Source: Planococcus citri (lineage: Eukaryota; Arthropoda; Insecta; Hemiptera; Pseudococcidae). From it: a DNA stretch of 64,000 nucleotides. The position numbers and the translations under genes are program-made. The stretch covers positions 81,927,469 to 81,991,468 of the forward strand of contig NC_088677.1 in the NCBI RefSeq assembly GCF_950023065.1. Direction: 5' to 3'. How positions within the stretch are numbered: the stretch's first letter is position 1; every line of letters starts with the position of its first letter. Below are positions 32,591 to 43,230 of this stretch, in pieces. A model generated the notes under the pieces. That model did no database searches, was not told the DNA's origin, and saw only the letters and a program-made list of their open reading frames with translations.

Positions 32591-32890
32591 TTTTACATTT
32601 TTTTTCACTTATTTCTTTTAAAAGTAATAAGTTTTTGTAAAATTTTAATGTTTTACGCATTTTTACATTTTTTTTCGAATTTTTTGTGTCATTTTTCTAC
32701 TTTTGTGAGTAATAAATTTGTACATGCCTCGCTTAAAAGTAGAAAAATTCGATGAAATGATGAAAATTGAGGCCTGTTGAGGGTTCCACTCGATTTTTAT
32801 AGAGTCCCCAAGAAAATTTAGCAAAGAAAACAGAAATTGATTTTTTGGTCGGGAGGTCCCTTTTCCCAGTCGCCCTCACATATAGTCTGA

Positions 32891-32967
32891 AGTGGTAACA
32901 CTACATTCCAGTTGAAGACCAGGGCACACTTCGTAAAAGGGATCAACTGGGATGTAGTGTTACCACT
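32891..32967. repeat. short hairpin GTGGTAACACTACATTCC
   Basis: A 25-bp stem (32,891-32,915 and 32,943-32,967, two mismatches) around a 27-bp loop. A third copy of the stem word (GGAATGTAGTGTTACC) follows at about 32,970. Confidence 0.6.
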
Positions 32968-34239
32968 TTTGGAATGTAGTGTTACCATTTTAGACCATAT
33001 AACCAAGTAATACAGGAGAATTAGGTGAAAATCGCAATAAAAAAACATTTTTACCTAGCAAAGATTTTTTGTGGGAAATTGTCGAGGGTGGCCCCCTGAA
33101 TAATTCCTAAGAGTTACCACCCCGTACCCCTCTTGCTAATTTTTTTATGGGTGGCTGAACCCCCCTCCCAAAATGGGGTTTTCGCAGTTTTCTCCTCAGG
33201 GGTTGATTTTACGTCAAAAACAGTTCAGTACTTTTTTGTTCTACGTCAAATTTCCGATCTAATGATATATCAACCGTCCTTCTACCCCGAAGGGGGTGGG
33301 GCTAGAACCATTCAAATGAGAGGGGTTTTCTAAAAAACACAAAAAAGCTATCGTCGCATAGGAGGGATGAAATGGCTTTCGAGAGCGTTCGGGTTGATAC
33401 TAGCATGGAAGGTGGGTACCATTGAGAAACTACCACGTGAAAAATTTCAGATCCACGCCACCTCCCCTTTTTGGGAAACCCCCCTTTTTTGAAATTTCAA
33501 TAACACTTTTCTCAGCTCCATTTCAACCGATTTTGAAAAGTTTTCTGGAAGTTATATGTATCCTTAGTAGGTATCCTCACAAAAATTTTCAACCCCACTC
33601 CCCTCATATTTACCTCTCAAAAAAGCGTTTTTTTCATTTTTTTATGCCTATTAACAATGAAGATTGCGAGGTACGATTTTAGAAACACGTTTTATGGATG
33701 TATTTTTGGCCCCCAAACATCTTATATTATAATAGAAATTTTTCCTTTGCTGCGCCGCGGTGAATACTTGGAATAATGTATCTTAGGGGGGTGAGGGGTG
33801 AAATGGGAATATTGGGAAAAATAACTATTAATGAGTAGGGTATCGTTTTCATATGATTCGATACCGCTGAGCACGAATATGACCTCAGATTTTCTACTAC
33901 CCTCACCTATTCTTCTCCAGAGCCCCTCAGCTCCCCTCAATTTTCACTAATTTTGAAATTAAGTTACTTTGATGACATTGGAGTCGTTTTCATATGGTTC
34001 GATACCACTGAGCACGAATCTGACCTCATCAATCTTTAAAAAATTCATGATGCAGAAATATGTTTATGATATTTGCAACCATGAACTTTTCTTAATGATA
34101 TTTGCAAAAAACTCTTGCTTTTTCATTTTTCAAAACTCGACTTTATAATTCTCCATTTTTGTCTTCTTGATTTTTTACTTATTTTTAGTTTTTTTGTAGG
34201 CGTCTTTATAAACATTTAAAATTCAACTTGAGTTCAATT

Positions 34240-36740
34240 TTGAGAAGTATCAAGTGTCTATTTTCGGCACATTTTTCAAAAAATACATCATTTTTGGAAA
34301 AATTGTCAAAAAAGTGTCGATTTTTGGCAAAATAGTCAAGAAGTGTCTATTATTGGCACATTTGTCAAAAAATAAAGTGTCTATTTTTGGCTCATTTGTC
34401 AAAAAATACTCCATTTCTAGAAAAGTTGTCAAAGTGTGGATTTTTAGCAAAATAGTCAAGAAGTGTCTATTTTTGGCACATTTGTCAAAAAATACTCCAT
34501 TTTTAAAAAATTTGTCAAAAAGGGTCAATTTTTGTCAAAATAGTCAAAAAGTGTCTATTTTTGGCACATTTGTCAAAAAATACTTCATTTTTAAAAAAAT
34601 TTGTCAAAATATAAGGGTCAATTTTTGTCAAAATAGTCAAAAAGCGTCGATTTTTGACTACATAGCCAAATAGCCCAAAAGTAGGTATCCATTTTAGGAA
34701 AATTTGTCAAAAATACTTCATTTTTGGTCAAAATTGTCAAAAAAGTGTCGATTTTTGGTAAAATAGTCAAAAAGTGTCCATTTTTAGAACATTTGTCAAA
34801 AAATACTCGATTTTTAAAAAAATTGTCAAAAAGCATCGGATTCTTTGTTTTTTGACAAATAGTTGTAGTGTCTATTTTTGGCACATTTTGTCTAAAATAC
34901 TTCATTTTTGAAAAAAGTGTTGATTTTTGACAACATAGTCAAGAAGTGTCAATTTTTGACGAAAGGAACAAGAAGTGTCAATTTTTGACAAAATAGTCAA
35001 GAAGTTGTAAGAGCGTAAAATGACTTAAAGCATGATAGGTAAGGGTACCTATAACTGTAGTGTTGTTTCCTGGAAATATCCCTTAGAGTATTTCTTCTAA
35101 ATACTCACCAGAATATTACATGCTCGGCTAGGGCGTGAGTAGGAAAGGTTGCTTTTACACTCTTAACAGATGTTCACACATACCATAGATAACAACAAGA
35201 AATACATGAAGAAATATATAATGTGTGTGATATTAACAATACGTTACATGATTCATACAATTACATACTTAGATGTATTCGTATGTGTTAATATGACACT
35301 TTCTTAAGACTAATTATACACTCTCTGGTGTAGGTGAAAAGGTTCTCCTCATTGGAAGTACCCGATTGCATTCAGCGATGCAGTCTTAATCGGATTTGTG
35401 GTGGAAATGGGACACTGTCCGCATTTCCGTTAAGCGTAAGCAAGTTCTAATGTAACACTGTTACCCAACCATACTTACTGTACCAGGTCCTTAATAATAA
35501 AATAACACTAACTAGAACTAAATGAGAAACTAAACATAGCACTTAACACACGTGAGTAAAACTTGTATATTAAATGAGCAGTTAACCGATTAGCAGATGA
35601 ATAACATGCCCGCGTGCACTCGAACACATTACTGACGTTTCCAACGCTCGTAGCTCAGCTCAAGCGGCCAGCTTACAAGTGTGGAACGCAGTGTTGCCAG
35701 TACAACGCAGTGTTACCAGGTGGGTTTCCCTATACATGTAACGTACGGCATAGTAGTATATCACAAAGTGTCTATTTTTGGCACATTTGTCAAAAAATAC
35801 TCCATTTTTGGAAACTTGTCAAAAAAGCGTCGATTTTTGACAAGATAGCCGAGAAGTATCTATTTTTGGCAAAATAGTCAAGAAGTGTCTATTTTAGGCA
35901 CATTTATCAAAAATACACCATTTTTGGAAAAAGTGTCAAAAAAGTGTCAATTTTTGGCACATTTTGTCTAAAATACTTCATTTTTGAAAACAGCGTCGAT
36001 TTTTGACAAAATAGTCAAGACAAGAAGTGTCTATTTTTGGCACCTTTGTCAAACAATACTCCATTTTTGGAAAAATTGTCAAAAAAGAGTCTATTTTTGG
36101 CTCATTTGTCAAAAAATACTCCATTTTTGGAAAGTTGTCAAAGTGTCGCTTTTTTGGTGAGGAGGAGGAGGGAGTGTCAAAAAGTATCAATTTTTGGCAC
36201 ATTTGTTAAAAATACTCCATTTTTGGAAAAGTTGTCATAAAGTGTCAATGTTTTGGTGGGAGAGGGAGGAGGGTCTCAAAATACGTCAATTTTTGGCAAA
36301 ATAGTAAAGCAGTGTCAATCTTTGGCACATTTGTCAAAAAAAACTTCATTTTTTGAAAATTTGTCAAAGATACTCATTTTTGATCAAAATTGACAAAAAA
36401 GAGTCGATTTTTGGAAAAATACTCAAAAAGTGTCTATTTTTGGAACATTTTTGTCAAAAATACTCAATTTTTAAAAAAAATGTCAAAAAGCGTCGGATTT
36501 TTTTTTTTGACAAAATACTTGAAGTGTCTTTTTTGGCACACTTGTCTAAAATACTTCATTTTTGAAAAAAGTGTCGATTTTTGACAAAATAGTCAATAAG
36601 TGTCTCTTTTTGGCACATTTGTCAAAAAATACCCCATTTTTTAAAAAGTTGTCAAAAAGTGTCGATGTTTTGGTGGACGGGAGGCGGAGGGGGGGGGGGG
36701 GGTCAGAAAGCGTCGATTTTTGACAAAATAATTGAGAAGT
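34240..36740. repeat. 89-bp higher-order tandem array (TTTTTGGCACATTTGTCAA)
   Basis: Units of about 89 bp are built of three roughly 30-bp submonomers, each of the form A-T-T-T-T-T-G-G-x-A-A-x-x-T-x-GTCAAxAA, in the order GTGTCTATTTTTGGCAC, TACTCCATTTTTGG, GTGTCGATTTTTGAC. Open frames on both strands reading SIFGTFVKK or similar come from the period and are not genes. GGAGGAGGGAG inserts occur in some units at about 36,160, 36,255 and 36,675. The array is cut by a solo LTR at 35,006-35,765. Confidence 0.85.
35006..35765. mobile_element. solo LTR, 760 bp, 4-bp target duplication
   Basis: Starts TGTAAGAGCG and ends GTATATCACA. AAGT is duplicated at 35,002-35,005 and 35,766-35,769, and the neighbouring array unit reads CAAGAAGTGTCTA without interruption, giving the empty site. 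TG...CA ends with a 4-bp duplication suit Ty3-type LTR elements (family knowledge). Internal AATAATAAAATAA could be the polyadenylation signal. No coding region remains. Confidence 0.85.
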
Positions 36741-37055
36741 GTCTGTTCTTGCCATAATGGACGAAAATACTCCTGTCAAACAGTATTGTTTTTGCCAAGT
36801 TGGAATCCTTCTCCCCCCCTTCAATAATTCACCGCCCACGGCTTCTCAACAATATTGGTGTCCCCTTGTTTTGAATGAATTCTGACTGCAGAGATGAGAA
36901 AGAAATCGAGTAATTTTTTGGATAAATTGGATTTTTTCAATGTTTACTTAGCGAGGACTGAGGAGAAAGGGGAGAGGCTTCTCAATCCGGCGGGCTAAAT
37001 TTTTCCATTTTTAAAAATCAACAATTTGGGAGGATTAATCAGGAAGCGTACATTT
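36740..37055. other. junction region, nothing recognised
   Basis: Sequence between the 89-bp array and the next satellite-like units. No gene. Confidence 0.4.
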
Positions 37056-37139
37056 TTACGAAATTTTAAAGCCGTGAAATTTTCGCTATTGGATTTGCCG
37101 AATGGCGGGGGGGGGGGGGGGGTACTGAGACCCAAAATT

Positions 37140-37600
37140 TTGGTCAAAATGTAAAAAAGTATCAAATATCGTGTGACACATCGTTTCATACATTTCCGAA
37201 AGCGCTGAATACGAATATGGACCTATTTTGTTGATTCGACTTCTCCAACGCCCTCATTGGTCCTGAATAACCCGCGTGTTATACGATTTTGTCGATTTCT
37301 AGTAAGTTTTGACAGGTCATTGGGCTCATTGGAGGGGGTAAAATCATAAAATTACACCATTATTCGTTTTCAGCACTCTAAAAAACCTAATAAACCACAT
37401 GCACTCGGTTTTTTCAATTTTTATAAAATTTAGGCGCCCATTAAGGGGTGTTGAAGGGGTCAATTCGAAAAAATGAATTAAAATTCGTTTTCAGCGCGTT
37501 TGAAAACATGTAACACGACATGTCACAACAATATTTCACCATATTTTTACATTTCGACCGAACTTTTGGGGCTTTGTACCCCCTCCTCCTCTCCTGGTTT
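37140..37600. repeat. GCGCTGAATACGAATATG satellite-like units
   Basis: Two to three diverged units resembling the 51-55-kb satellite: TCGTGTGACACAT, then AAAGCGCTGAATACGAATATG, TTGATTCGACTTCTCCAAC and CCCTC. A run of about 18 G at 37,107-37,122 precedes them. Confidence 0.5.
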
Positions 37601-37894
37601 TGGAAATCATATCACAAAAAGGTCATTGTTGTAACCCTCATAGAAAATCACTACTAGCGTCATTACTAAAAAAAAACACTAGTAACTTTTTCGGCAAGTA
37701 GCGTCACTACTACTGACAGACGTTACTAATGACTAGTAACGTTTGTCAATAGTAGTGACACGCGCAAATTTGCGCATTTTGCACTGAAAATCATGGCAAA
37801 AACATGTTAATGGCAGCTATTTACTCGTAGACCCTCCTAGAACAACGAATTCTCCCCAAAAAAATTTTGAAAATTAAAAAAAATTTCATGCCTG

Positions 37895-37970
37895 AGGTGG
37901 GGTTCGAACCTGCAATCTCTCACTCTCTAGTCACATGCCTAACCAACTAGGCCACTGGGGAAGTTGGAAG
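37895..37970 (-). other. tRNA-like sequence with Pol III A and B boxes
   Basis: On the minus strand TGGCCTAGTTGG is a perfect A box and GGTTCGAACCC a perfect B box, about 45 bp apart. The T-arm does not pair well, so it is probably tRNA-derived (SINE head or tRNA relic). It sits within the element at 37.6-39.2 kb. Confidence 0.45.
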
Positions 37971-38099
37971 ATGAGGTGTTTGAAACATTTATATGCACTT
38001 TTTAGCACTCTGGACTTTAAAAAAATTTCAAGTTGAATGATTTTTTACAACATTAAAACTGAGTTTTTGGTGTGTTGATTTTTCTAGATAAAAATTAAA

Positions 38100-38400
38100 T
38101 GGATATCATACACTCGTATTCAATATTTCTTTGCGAAAATGGACCCTTCCTCGTCCCCTTACTCTCGTTCCCCCCTCCGAGGGGGCTGGTACCTCGAATT
38201 TTTTTTTCATTTTTCAACTGGAATTTAGGCTTTATTTGTAAACATGGACTTTTTTTCGTTCCTCTCCCCTCCTCTCCCCCTCTGAGGGGGCTGGTACCTC
38301 GATTTTTTTTTCATTTTTCGACTGGAATTTAGGCTTTATTCGCAAAAATCATGGACTTTTTTCCGTTCCTCTCCCCTCCCCTCCCTCTCCGAATTTTAAA
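38100..38400. repeat. direct 125-bp units (GAGGGGGCTGGTACCTCG)
   Basis: Two and a half direct units with CCCCTCTGAGGGGGCTGG, TACCTCGA-TTTTTTTTCATTTTTC and ACTGGAATTTAGGCTTTATT. Confidence 0.65.
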
Positions 38401-38814
38401 AATATAAATGGGGCCCGAGCAGCTGAGCAAGCCATGACAAAAGCTCATTGACAATTGACAATTCTTCATTTTTTTCAGGATATAATTTCTATATGCAAAA
38501 AATTGAAATGTTAAATGATTGTTTCCAGATATTTGGTGAAAAAAAGGGAGTTTTAGATTGAGGATATCTGGTAGTTTGACTGAAATGCAGCAGAGGACCC
38601 TTTTTTTAAAAAAATTCAAGTAAAAAAATCGCATTATTTGTGATGTGAGAAGTCAATTTTGTTACTATCTAATTTTGGTCGGAGAAAGAAAAAGGAAAAT
38701 GATCTGGCCCAAGCGAAAACTTTTCAATAATTCATAATTTCAAAAAAAACATGGTTTTTGGGAATTCTTTAATTTTTATTTTTCACCAATTTATAGGTAC
38801 CTGCCATAGCTGTT

Positions 38815-39110
38815 AGTAGCGTCAGTTTAATCGTTACTAGTGTCGGCTTGGTCATTAGTAGCGTTGAATCATTCACTAGTAATGTTGAGACAGTCGCTAG
38901 TAGTGCCAAGCTGATCGCTAGTAGCGCCAAATCAGTCGCTGGTAGCATCAAGCTAGTCGCTAGTAGTGTCGAGCTGGTCGCTAGTAGTGTTGAGCTGGTC
39001 GCTAGTAGTGTCGAGCTGGTTGCTAGTAGTGTTGAGTTGGTCGCTAGTAGTGTCAAATTGGTCGCTAGTAGTGTCAAGTTGGTCGCTAGTAGCGTCAGTA
39101 CAAGCGCTAG
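38815..39110. repeat. 21-bp minisatellite GTCGCTAGTAGTGTCGAGCTG
   Basis: About 13 units of 21 bp. Because 21 is a multiple of three, open frames appear on both strands (VASSVEL repeats plus; ATSSTLL repeats minus). I read these as products of the period, not proteins. The core CGCTAGTAGTG equals the inner part of the surrounding element's TIR. Confidence 0.8.
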
Positions 39111-40045
39111 TAACGTTTTCGGTATCACTAGTAACTTTTTCAGAAACGCTAGTAATTTTTTGAAGTCGCTAGTAGTGATTTTCTATGAGGGAAATATCAT
39201 AAAAGTGCGTGCTTCCTGGATTTTTTCTTTTTCAAATCAATTGTTCGAAATTTGGCAAGCTTTTGAAAATTGAGCTTATTCAGAAAAACTACTCAAATTG
39301 GAAATTTTGAAATTTTAAGCGAATACTTTAGAAACCACTCTCAATTACCTTCAAAACCCTACAAACGGATTTGCTCCAAATTGCAGCAGTTTTGAGCAAT
39401 CAAGTCTGAAATTCGGACATCATGACAAGAAATTTCAAGTGCTAAAAAAACCAATCCCATCCTAGGAGTTAAAGTGCCAAACGCCAGGAAGTAGGTAGTC
39501 CTTTCTCTGCTTTCCTGGCCAGTTCGCCCCTTTCCCTCTTTTCACGGTCTTTCAAATTCTTACTCTGATATTTTTTTAAATTTCTCTTTCGTATTTTTCC
39601 TCTGTTTACCGAACCATTTTGCACACAGCAAAGTACTCAAAACTAGTATACTTAATCTTAAGGATACACATTCTTTCGAACTCTTCGAAAAAATAACGCA
39701 GGCAGTAAAAACCGAATAAAATACGAACTCGAGTTCAATACGAGCTTACCAGATTGTGCAACGATAAGGAAGTGCTTCACTTTATCAATAGGTATTAATA
39801 TTATATTAAGATTTCTAAGAATCATTAAAAATAGCTTACTCATTTATTATGCACGAAATTACTTTTTCAACTCTTATGACGAAAATTTCTACCAACCTGA
39901 AACAAAGAAACAAAATAATGTCAATTAGATAACGTTTTAGACGTTTTTAGACTCGAGTTAGCAGTTATTTAAACAGGATAACAGATTATCTGATCGGTTT
40001 CATTGTCAATTCAACAAGGAGGTGTAATTTTGAAACAATAAAGCT

Positions 40046-40285
40046 TTATTGAAAATTCCACAACATTGCATAGAATTTTCCAGAAGAATCTCTCAACAAT
40101 TGAGTTGCTTCGCAGAATAGGAGACTTTTTACATCATTCAGAAATTTGAGGTAATAATTTTGAACAATTGAGCTGGCAGAATTTTCGGAATAATCGATAG
40201 GAACAGAATAAATCTTCGATTCGCTTTTCACGACCTCGAAAAATCTTTCAATATCTTCACAAGTTGAACTTGGACTATTTATCCA
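40046..40285 (-). CDS. candidate terminal exon of an unidentified gene
   Basis: 79 codons from an acceptor-like ATTATAG (40,286-40,288) to TAA at 40,046. AATAAA overlaps the stop codon (CAATAAAGC), as for a compact 3' end. The product has a mixed, non-repetitive composition: CEDIERFFEVVKSESKIYS, a middle with SIVQNYYLKFLNDVKSLLFC, and an end GKFYAMLWNFQ. No domain is recognised. Surrounding 39.2-41.1 kb is low in repeats, which supports a single-copy gene piece; upstream exons were not found. Confidence 0.35.
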   Translation of the reverse strand, partial: WINSPSSTCEDIERFFEVVKSESKIYSVPIDYSENSASSIVQNYYLKFLNDVKSLLFCEATQLLRDSSGKFYAMLWNFQ

Positions 40286-41084
40286 CTATAATCTCGACCA
40301 TCTCTCTATATATCTTTTTTTTTTAAAAAAAAAAGGCCAATTTAAATAAGTTAATTACTTTTTTCATTTTCAACTTATATAGCTATTCCTAGAACGATTC
40401 AAATCTCGTAAACACGTTTTTGGTCAATTAAACACATTTTTATCTAATATTATCCAACAGCTCGATTCATATAAAAAATCAATGAAAGTTCAAAAAGGTC
40501 AAATTATCAAAAAAAATCGTTGATTGTGTATAAAATTATGCACATACCTACGTGAATTTTCGATAATACGTAATTCAATTTTTTTTTCCAAATTGGTCAA
40601 ATATACTTATGTACTTTGATTTCATTCATGAATCACGAGACTCGATTCAGTAAGTGATTTTGCACTCGATTAATCATCCTAGTGTGTATTCGATAAGGGA
40701 ACAAATTTTTCGATTATCGACGATTAAAATTACATTTTCGAGCGATAAATATGCACGACGACGAGCTTATCTCGAGTCGTACTTTACTTTGAATTGTAAT
40801 GCAATTCGATAAAAAATTTCATCGATTAAGATCTATACTTATACATCGCGAATTGAATCGAACGGGTCAAGTTTACCCTCAAGTGCAAAGTACCCACTCG
40901 TGAATCGGTGAATCTTCGTTACTTTCCTTCCGAAACACCCGGTATCAATTAATAAGAATTTCAAACTATGAAACAAAAAGAATAAGAAACGCTATCGTCG
41001 TTGAAATTATCAGAATTCGTAATCGGAAGTCGAGAACCAATAATTTACTCATTTAAAAATTTCCCACATCGATTCGAAGAAAAA

Positions 41085-41130
41085 TAAAAGTATATAAACT
41101 GGCGCAGCAGCAATCAGCAGGAGTACTTTT
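41085..41130 (+). promoter_or_regulatory. possible TATA promoter
   Basis: AAGTATATAAACTGG followed about 25 bp later by AATCAGCAGG, an initiator-like site. Downstream the sequence enters the repeat arm region after about 30-150 bp, so any gene it served is truncated. Motif-based only. Confidence 0.25.
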
Positions 41131-41289
41131 TTCTGAAAAACCAATTTTCAGAGGCCTCATCTCCTCTTCCCACGGTCGGAGGGGGAAAAGTTGGTGGACA
41201 AAATTTGTAGGAAATTAGATGTAGAACAAAATTACCGAGCTAAATCAAATGTGAAATCAATCCTCGAGGAGGAATAATAAAAACTGAGG

Positions 41290-41830
41290 AAGGGGGGCTG
41301 CGGGCTCTGGAGAGAACTATAGGTGACAGTAGCAGAAAATCAGTAGTCGTATTCGTACTCAGCAGTATCGAATCATGAAAACGAAGCCAATGTCTTCAAA
41401 ATAATTTTATTTCAAAAGTCGTGAAAATTGAGGGGGCCGAGGGGCTCTGGAGAGGGCTAGGGGAGTGTAGCAGAAAATTTGAAGTCGTATTAGATGCTCA
41501 ACGGTATCGAATCATATTATTAAAACGACACCAATGTCATCAAAATAACTTCATTTCAAAATTAGTGAAAATGAGGGGGCGCGGAGGGGCTCTGGAGAGG
41601 GCTAGGTGAGTGTAGCAGAAAATCTGAGGTCATATTCGTGCTCAGTGGTATCGAATCATATGAAAACGACTCCAATGTCATCAAAGTAACTTAATTTCAA
41701 AATTAGTGAAAATTGAGGGGGGCTGAGGGGCTCTGGAGAAGAATAGGTGAGGGTAGTAGAAAATCTGAGGTCATATTCGTGCTCAGCGGTATTGAATCAT
41801 ATGAAAACGATACCCTACTCATTAATAGTT
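41290..41830. repeat. direct 135-bp units of the 33/42-kb arm
   Basis: Four direct units, each with GAGGGGGCTGAGGGGCTCTGGAGAGG, TAGCAGAAAATCTGAGGTCATATTCGTGCTCAG and TATCGAATCATATGAAAACGAC (each given here as separate conserved pieces). Only about two units are present in the left arm at 33.84-34.03 kb. Confidence 0.7.
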
Positions 41831-42644
41831 ATTTTTCCCAATATTCCCATTTCACCCCTCACCCCCCCTAAGATACATTATTCCAAGTATTCACCGCGGC
41901 GCAGCAAAGGAAAAATTTCTAATATAATATAAGATGTTTGGGGGCCAAAAATACATCCATAAAACGTGTTTCTAAAATCGTACCTCGCAATCTTCATTGT
42001 TAACAGGCATAAAAAAATGAAAAAAACGCTTTTTTGAGAGGTAAATATGAGGGGAGGGGGTTGAAAATTTTTGTGAGGATACCTACTAACACTAAGGATA
42101 CATATAACTTCCAGAAAACTTTTCAAAATCGGTTGAAATGGAGCTGAGAAAAGTGTTATTGAAATTTCAAAAAAGGGGGGTTCCCCAAAAAGGGGAGGTG
42201 GCGTGGATCTGAAATTTTTCACGCGGTAGTTTCTCAATGGTACCCACCTTCCATGCTAGTATCAACCCGAACGCTCTCGAAAGCCATTTCACCCCTCCTA
42301 TGCGACGATAGCTTTTTTGTGTTTTTCTAAGAAAACCCCTCTCATTTGAATGGTTCTAGCCCCACCCCCCTTCGGGGTAGAAGGACGGTTGATATATCAT
42401 TAGATCGGAAATTTGACGTAGAACAAAAAAGTACTGAACTGTTTTTGACGTAAAATCAACCCCTGAGGAGAAAACTGCGAAAACCCCATTTGGGGGGGGG
42501 GTTCAGCCCCCCCATAAAAAAATTAGCAAGAGGGGTACGGGGTGGTAACTCTTAGGAATTATTCAGGGGGCCACCCTCGACAATTTCCCGCAAAAAAATC
42601 TTTGCTAGGTAAAAATGTTTTTTTAAATGCTAATTCTCCTGTAT

Positions 42645-43230
42645 CTACTAAAGAAAAAATAGTATATTACACAACGAGGGCCGAAAATCACTTTTTCTCC
42701 GAGTTTAGTGAAGTAATTTTTCCTGAACGAGGGTGGAAAGTACTTACTTTTTACATCCGAGCGATTCTCGCGAGGTTGGAAAAGTAGTACTTTTCACCCC
42801 TAGATAGAAAAAAGTACTTTTTAACCCTATTAATTATCATTATTTTTTTACAAAAAAATAAGGGGAAAAAATGAAATTTGTTGCCACTTATTTTTTTATT
42901 ACTTACTTGAGAAAAAAAATTAGAAAAAAATTGAGAAATTGCATAATGCAAAAAAAAAATTACAGAAATAGCATGCATAAAAGAACTTCTTTTCTTTTTT
43001 TCCTAAAGATGATTTACTAATAACTAAACCATTTAGGTAAGTAGGTACCTACATATTTGATAACAATTCATGGGAAAAAATTTCATTTTTTGTAATTTCG
43101 GTATACCAATTTTGCTGGTCTGGTGGAAAAAAATGAATGTTTGGTCAAGAATGAAACTGTTTTGAGAGCAAATGATTCGTTCTAGTACATAGTTTGGTCA
43201 AGTAAAAAGTCATAAGTAGCGGGTAATGTT
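42645..43230. other. intervening sequence, nothing recognised
   Basis: AT-rich. No gene recognised. Confidence 0.4.

Larger units (their letters stand above)
37635..39191. mobile_element. TIR element whose terminal motif is amplified inside
   Basis: 25-bp perfect inverted ends: CCCTCATAGAAAATC...TAGCG at 37,635-37,659 and its complement at 39,167-39,191. The inner word CACTACTAGCG/CGCTAGTAGTG recurs beside both ends and in the minisatellite at 38,815-39,110. It also holds a tRNA-like sequence and two or three direct 125-bp units. No target duplication was found at the TIR ends. No transposase. Confidence 0.7.
33010..42643. mobile_element. 9.6-kb structure with 1-kb inverted arms
   Basis: Left arm 33,010-34,027 and right arm 41,633-42,643 are inverted copies with few differences, from ATACAGGAGAATTA at the outer ends to the GAGCACGAATATGACCTC module at the inner ends. 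Between them lie a higher-order tandem array, a solo LTR, a TIR element with minisatellite and low-repeat DNA. No transposase was found and no target duplication established, so this may be a very large fold-back element or an inverted duplication. A diverged arm copy lies at 62.3-62.97 kb. Confidence 0.6.

Noticed and set aside
34250..36839. Many frames with SIFGTFVKK or FDNFxKNxVFFDKC repeats
   Set aside because: They are translations of the 89-bp array on each strand, with frame jumps between units.
38848..39273. 141-codon plus-strand frame with VASSVEL repeats and a 119-codon minus-strand frame
   Set aside because: Both follow from a 21-bp minisatellite, whose period keeps frames open on both strands; no non-repeat domain.
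39658..39896. Two exon-like pieces on the minus strand with matching phase
   Set aside because: The implied intron would be only 25 bp, too short to splice.
33422..42237. 86- and 119-codon frames starting MRNYxVKNFRSTPPPLF
   Set aside because: Same sequence in the two inverted arms; proline-rich end reflects C-runs, no domain, arms otherwise non-coding.
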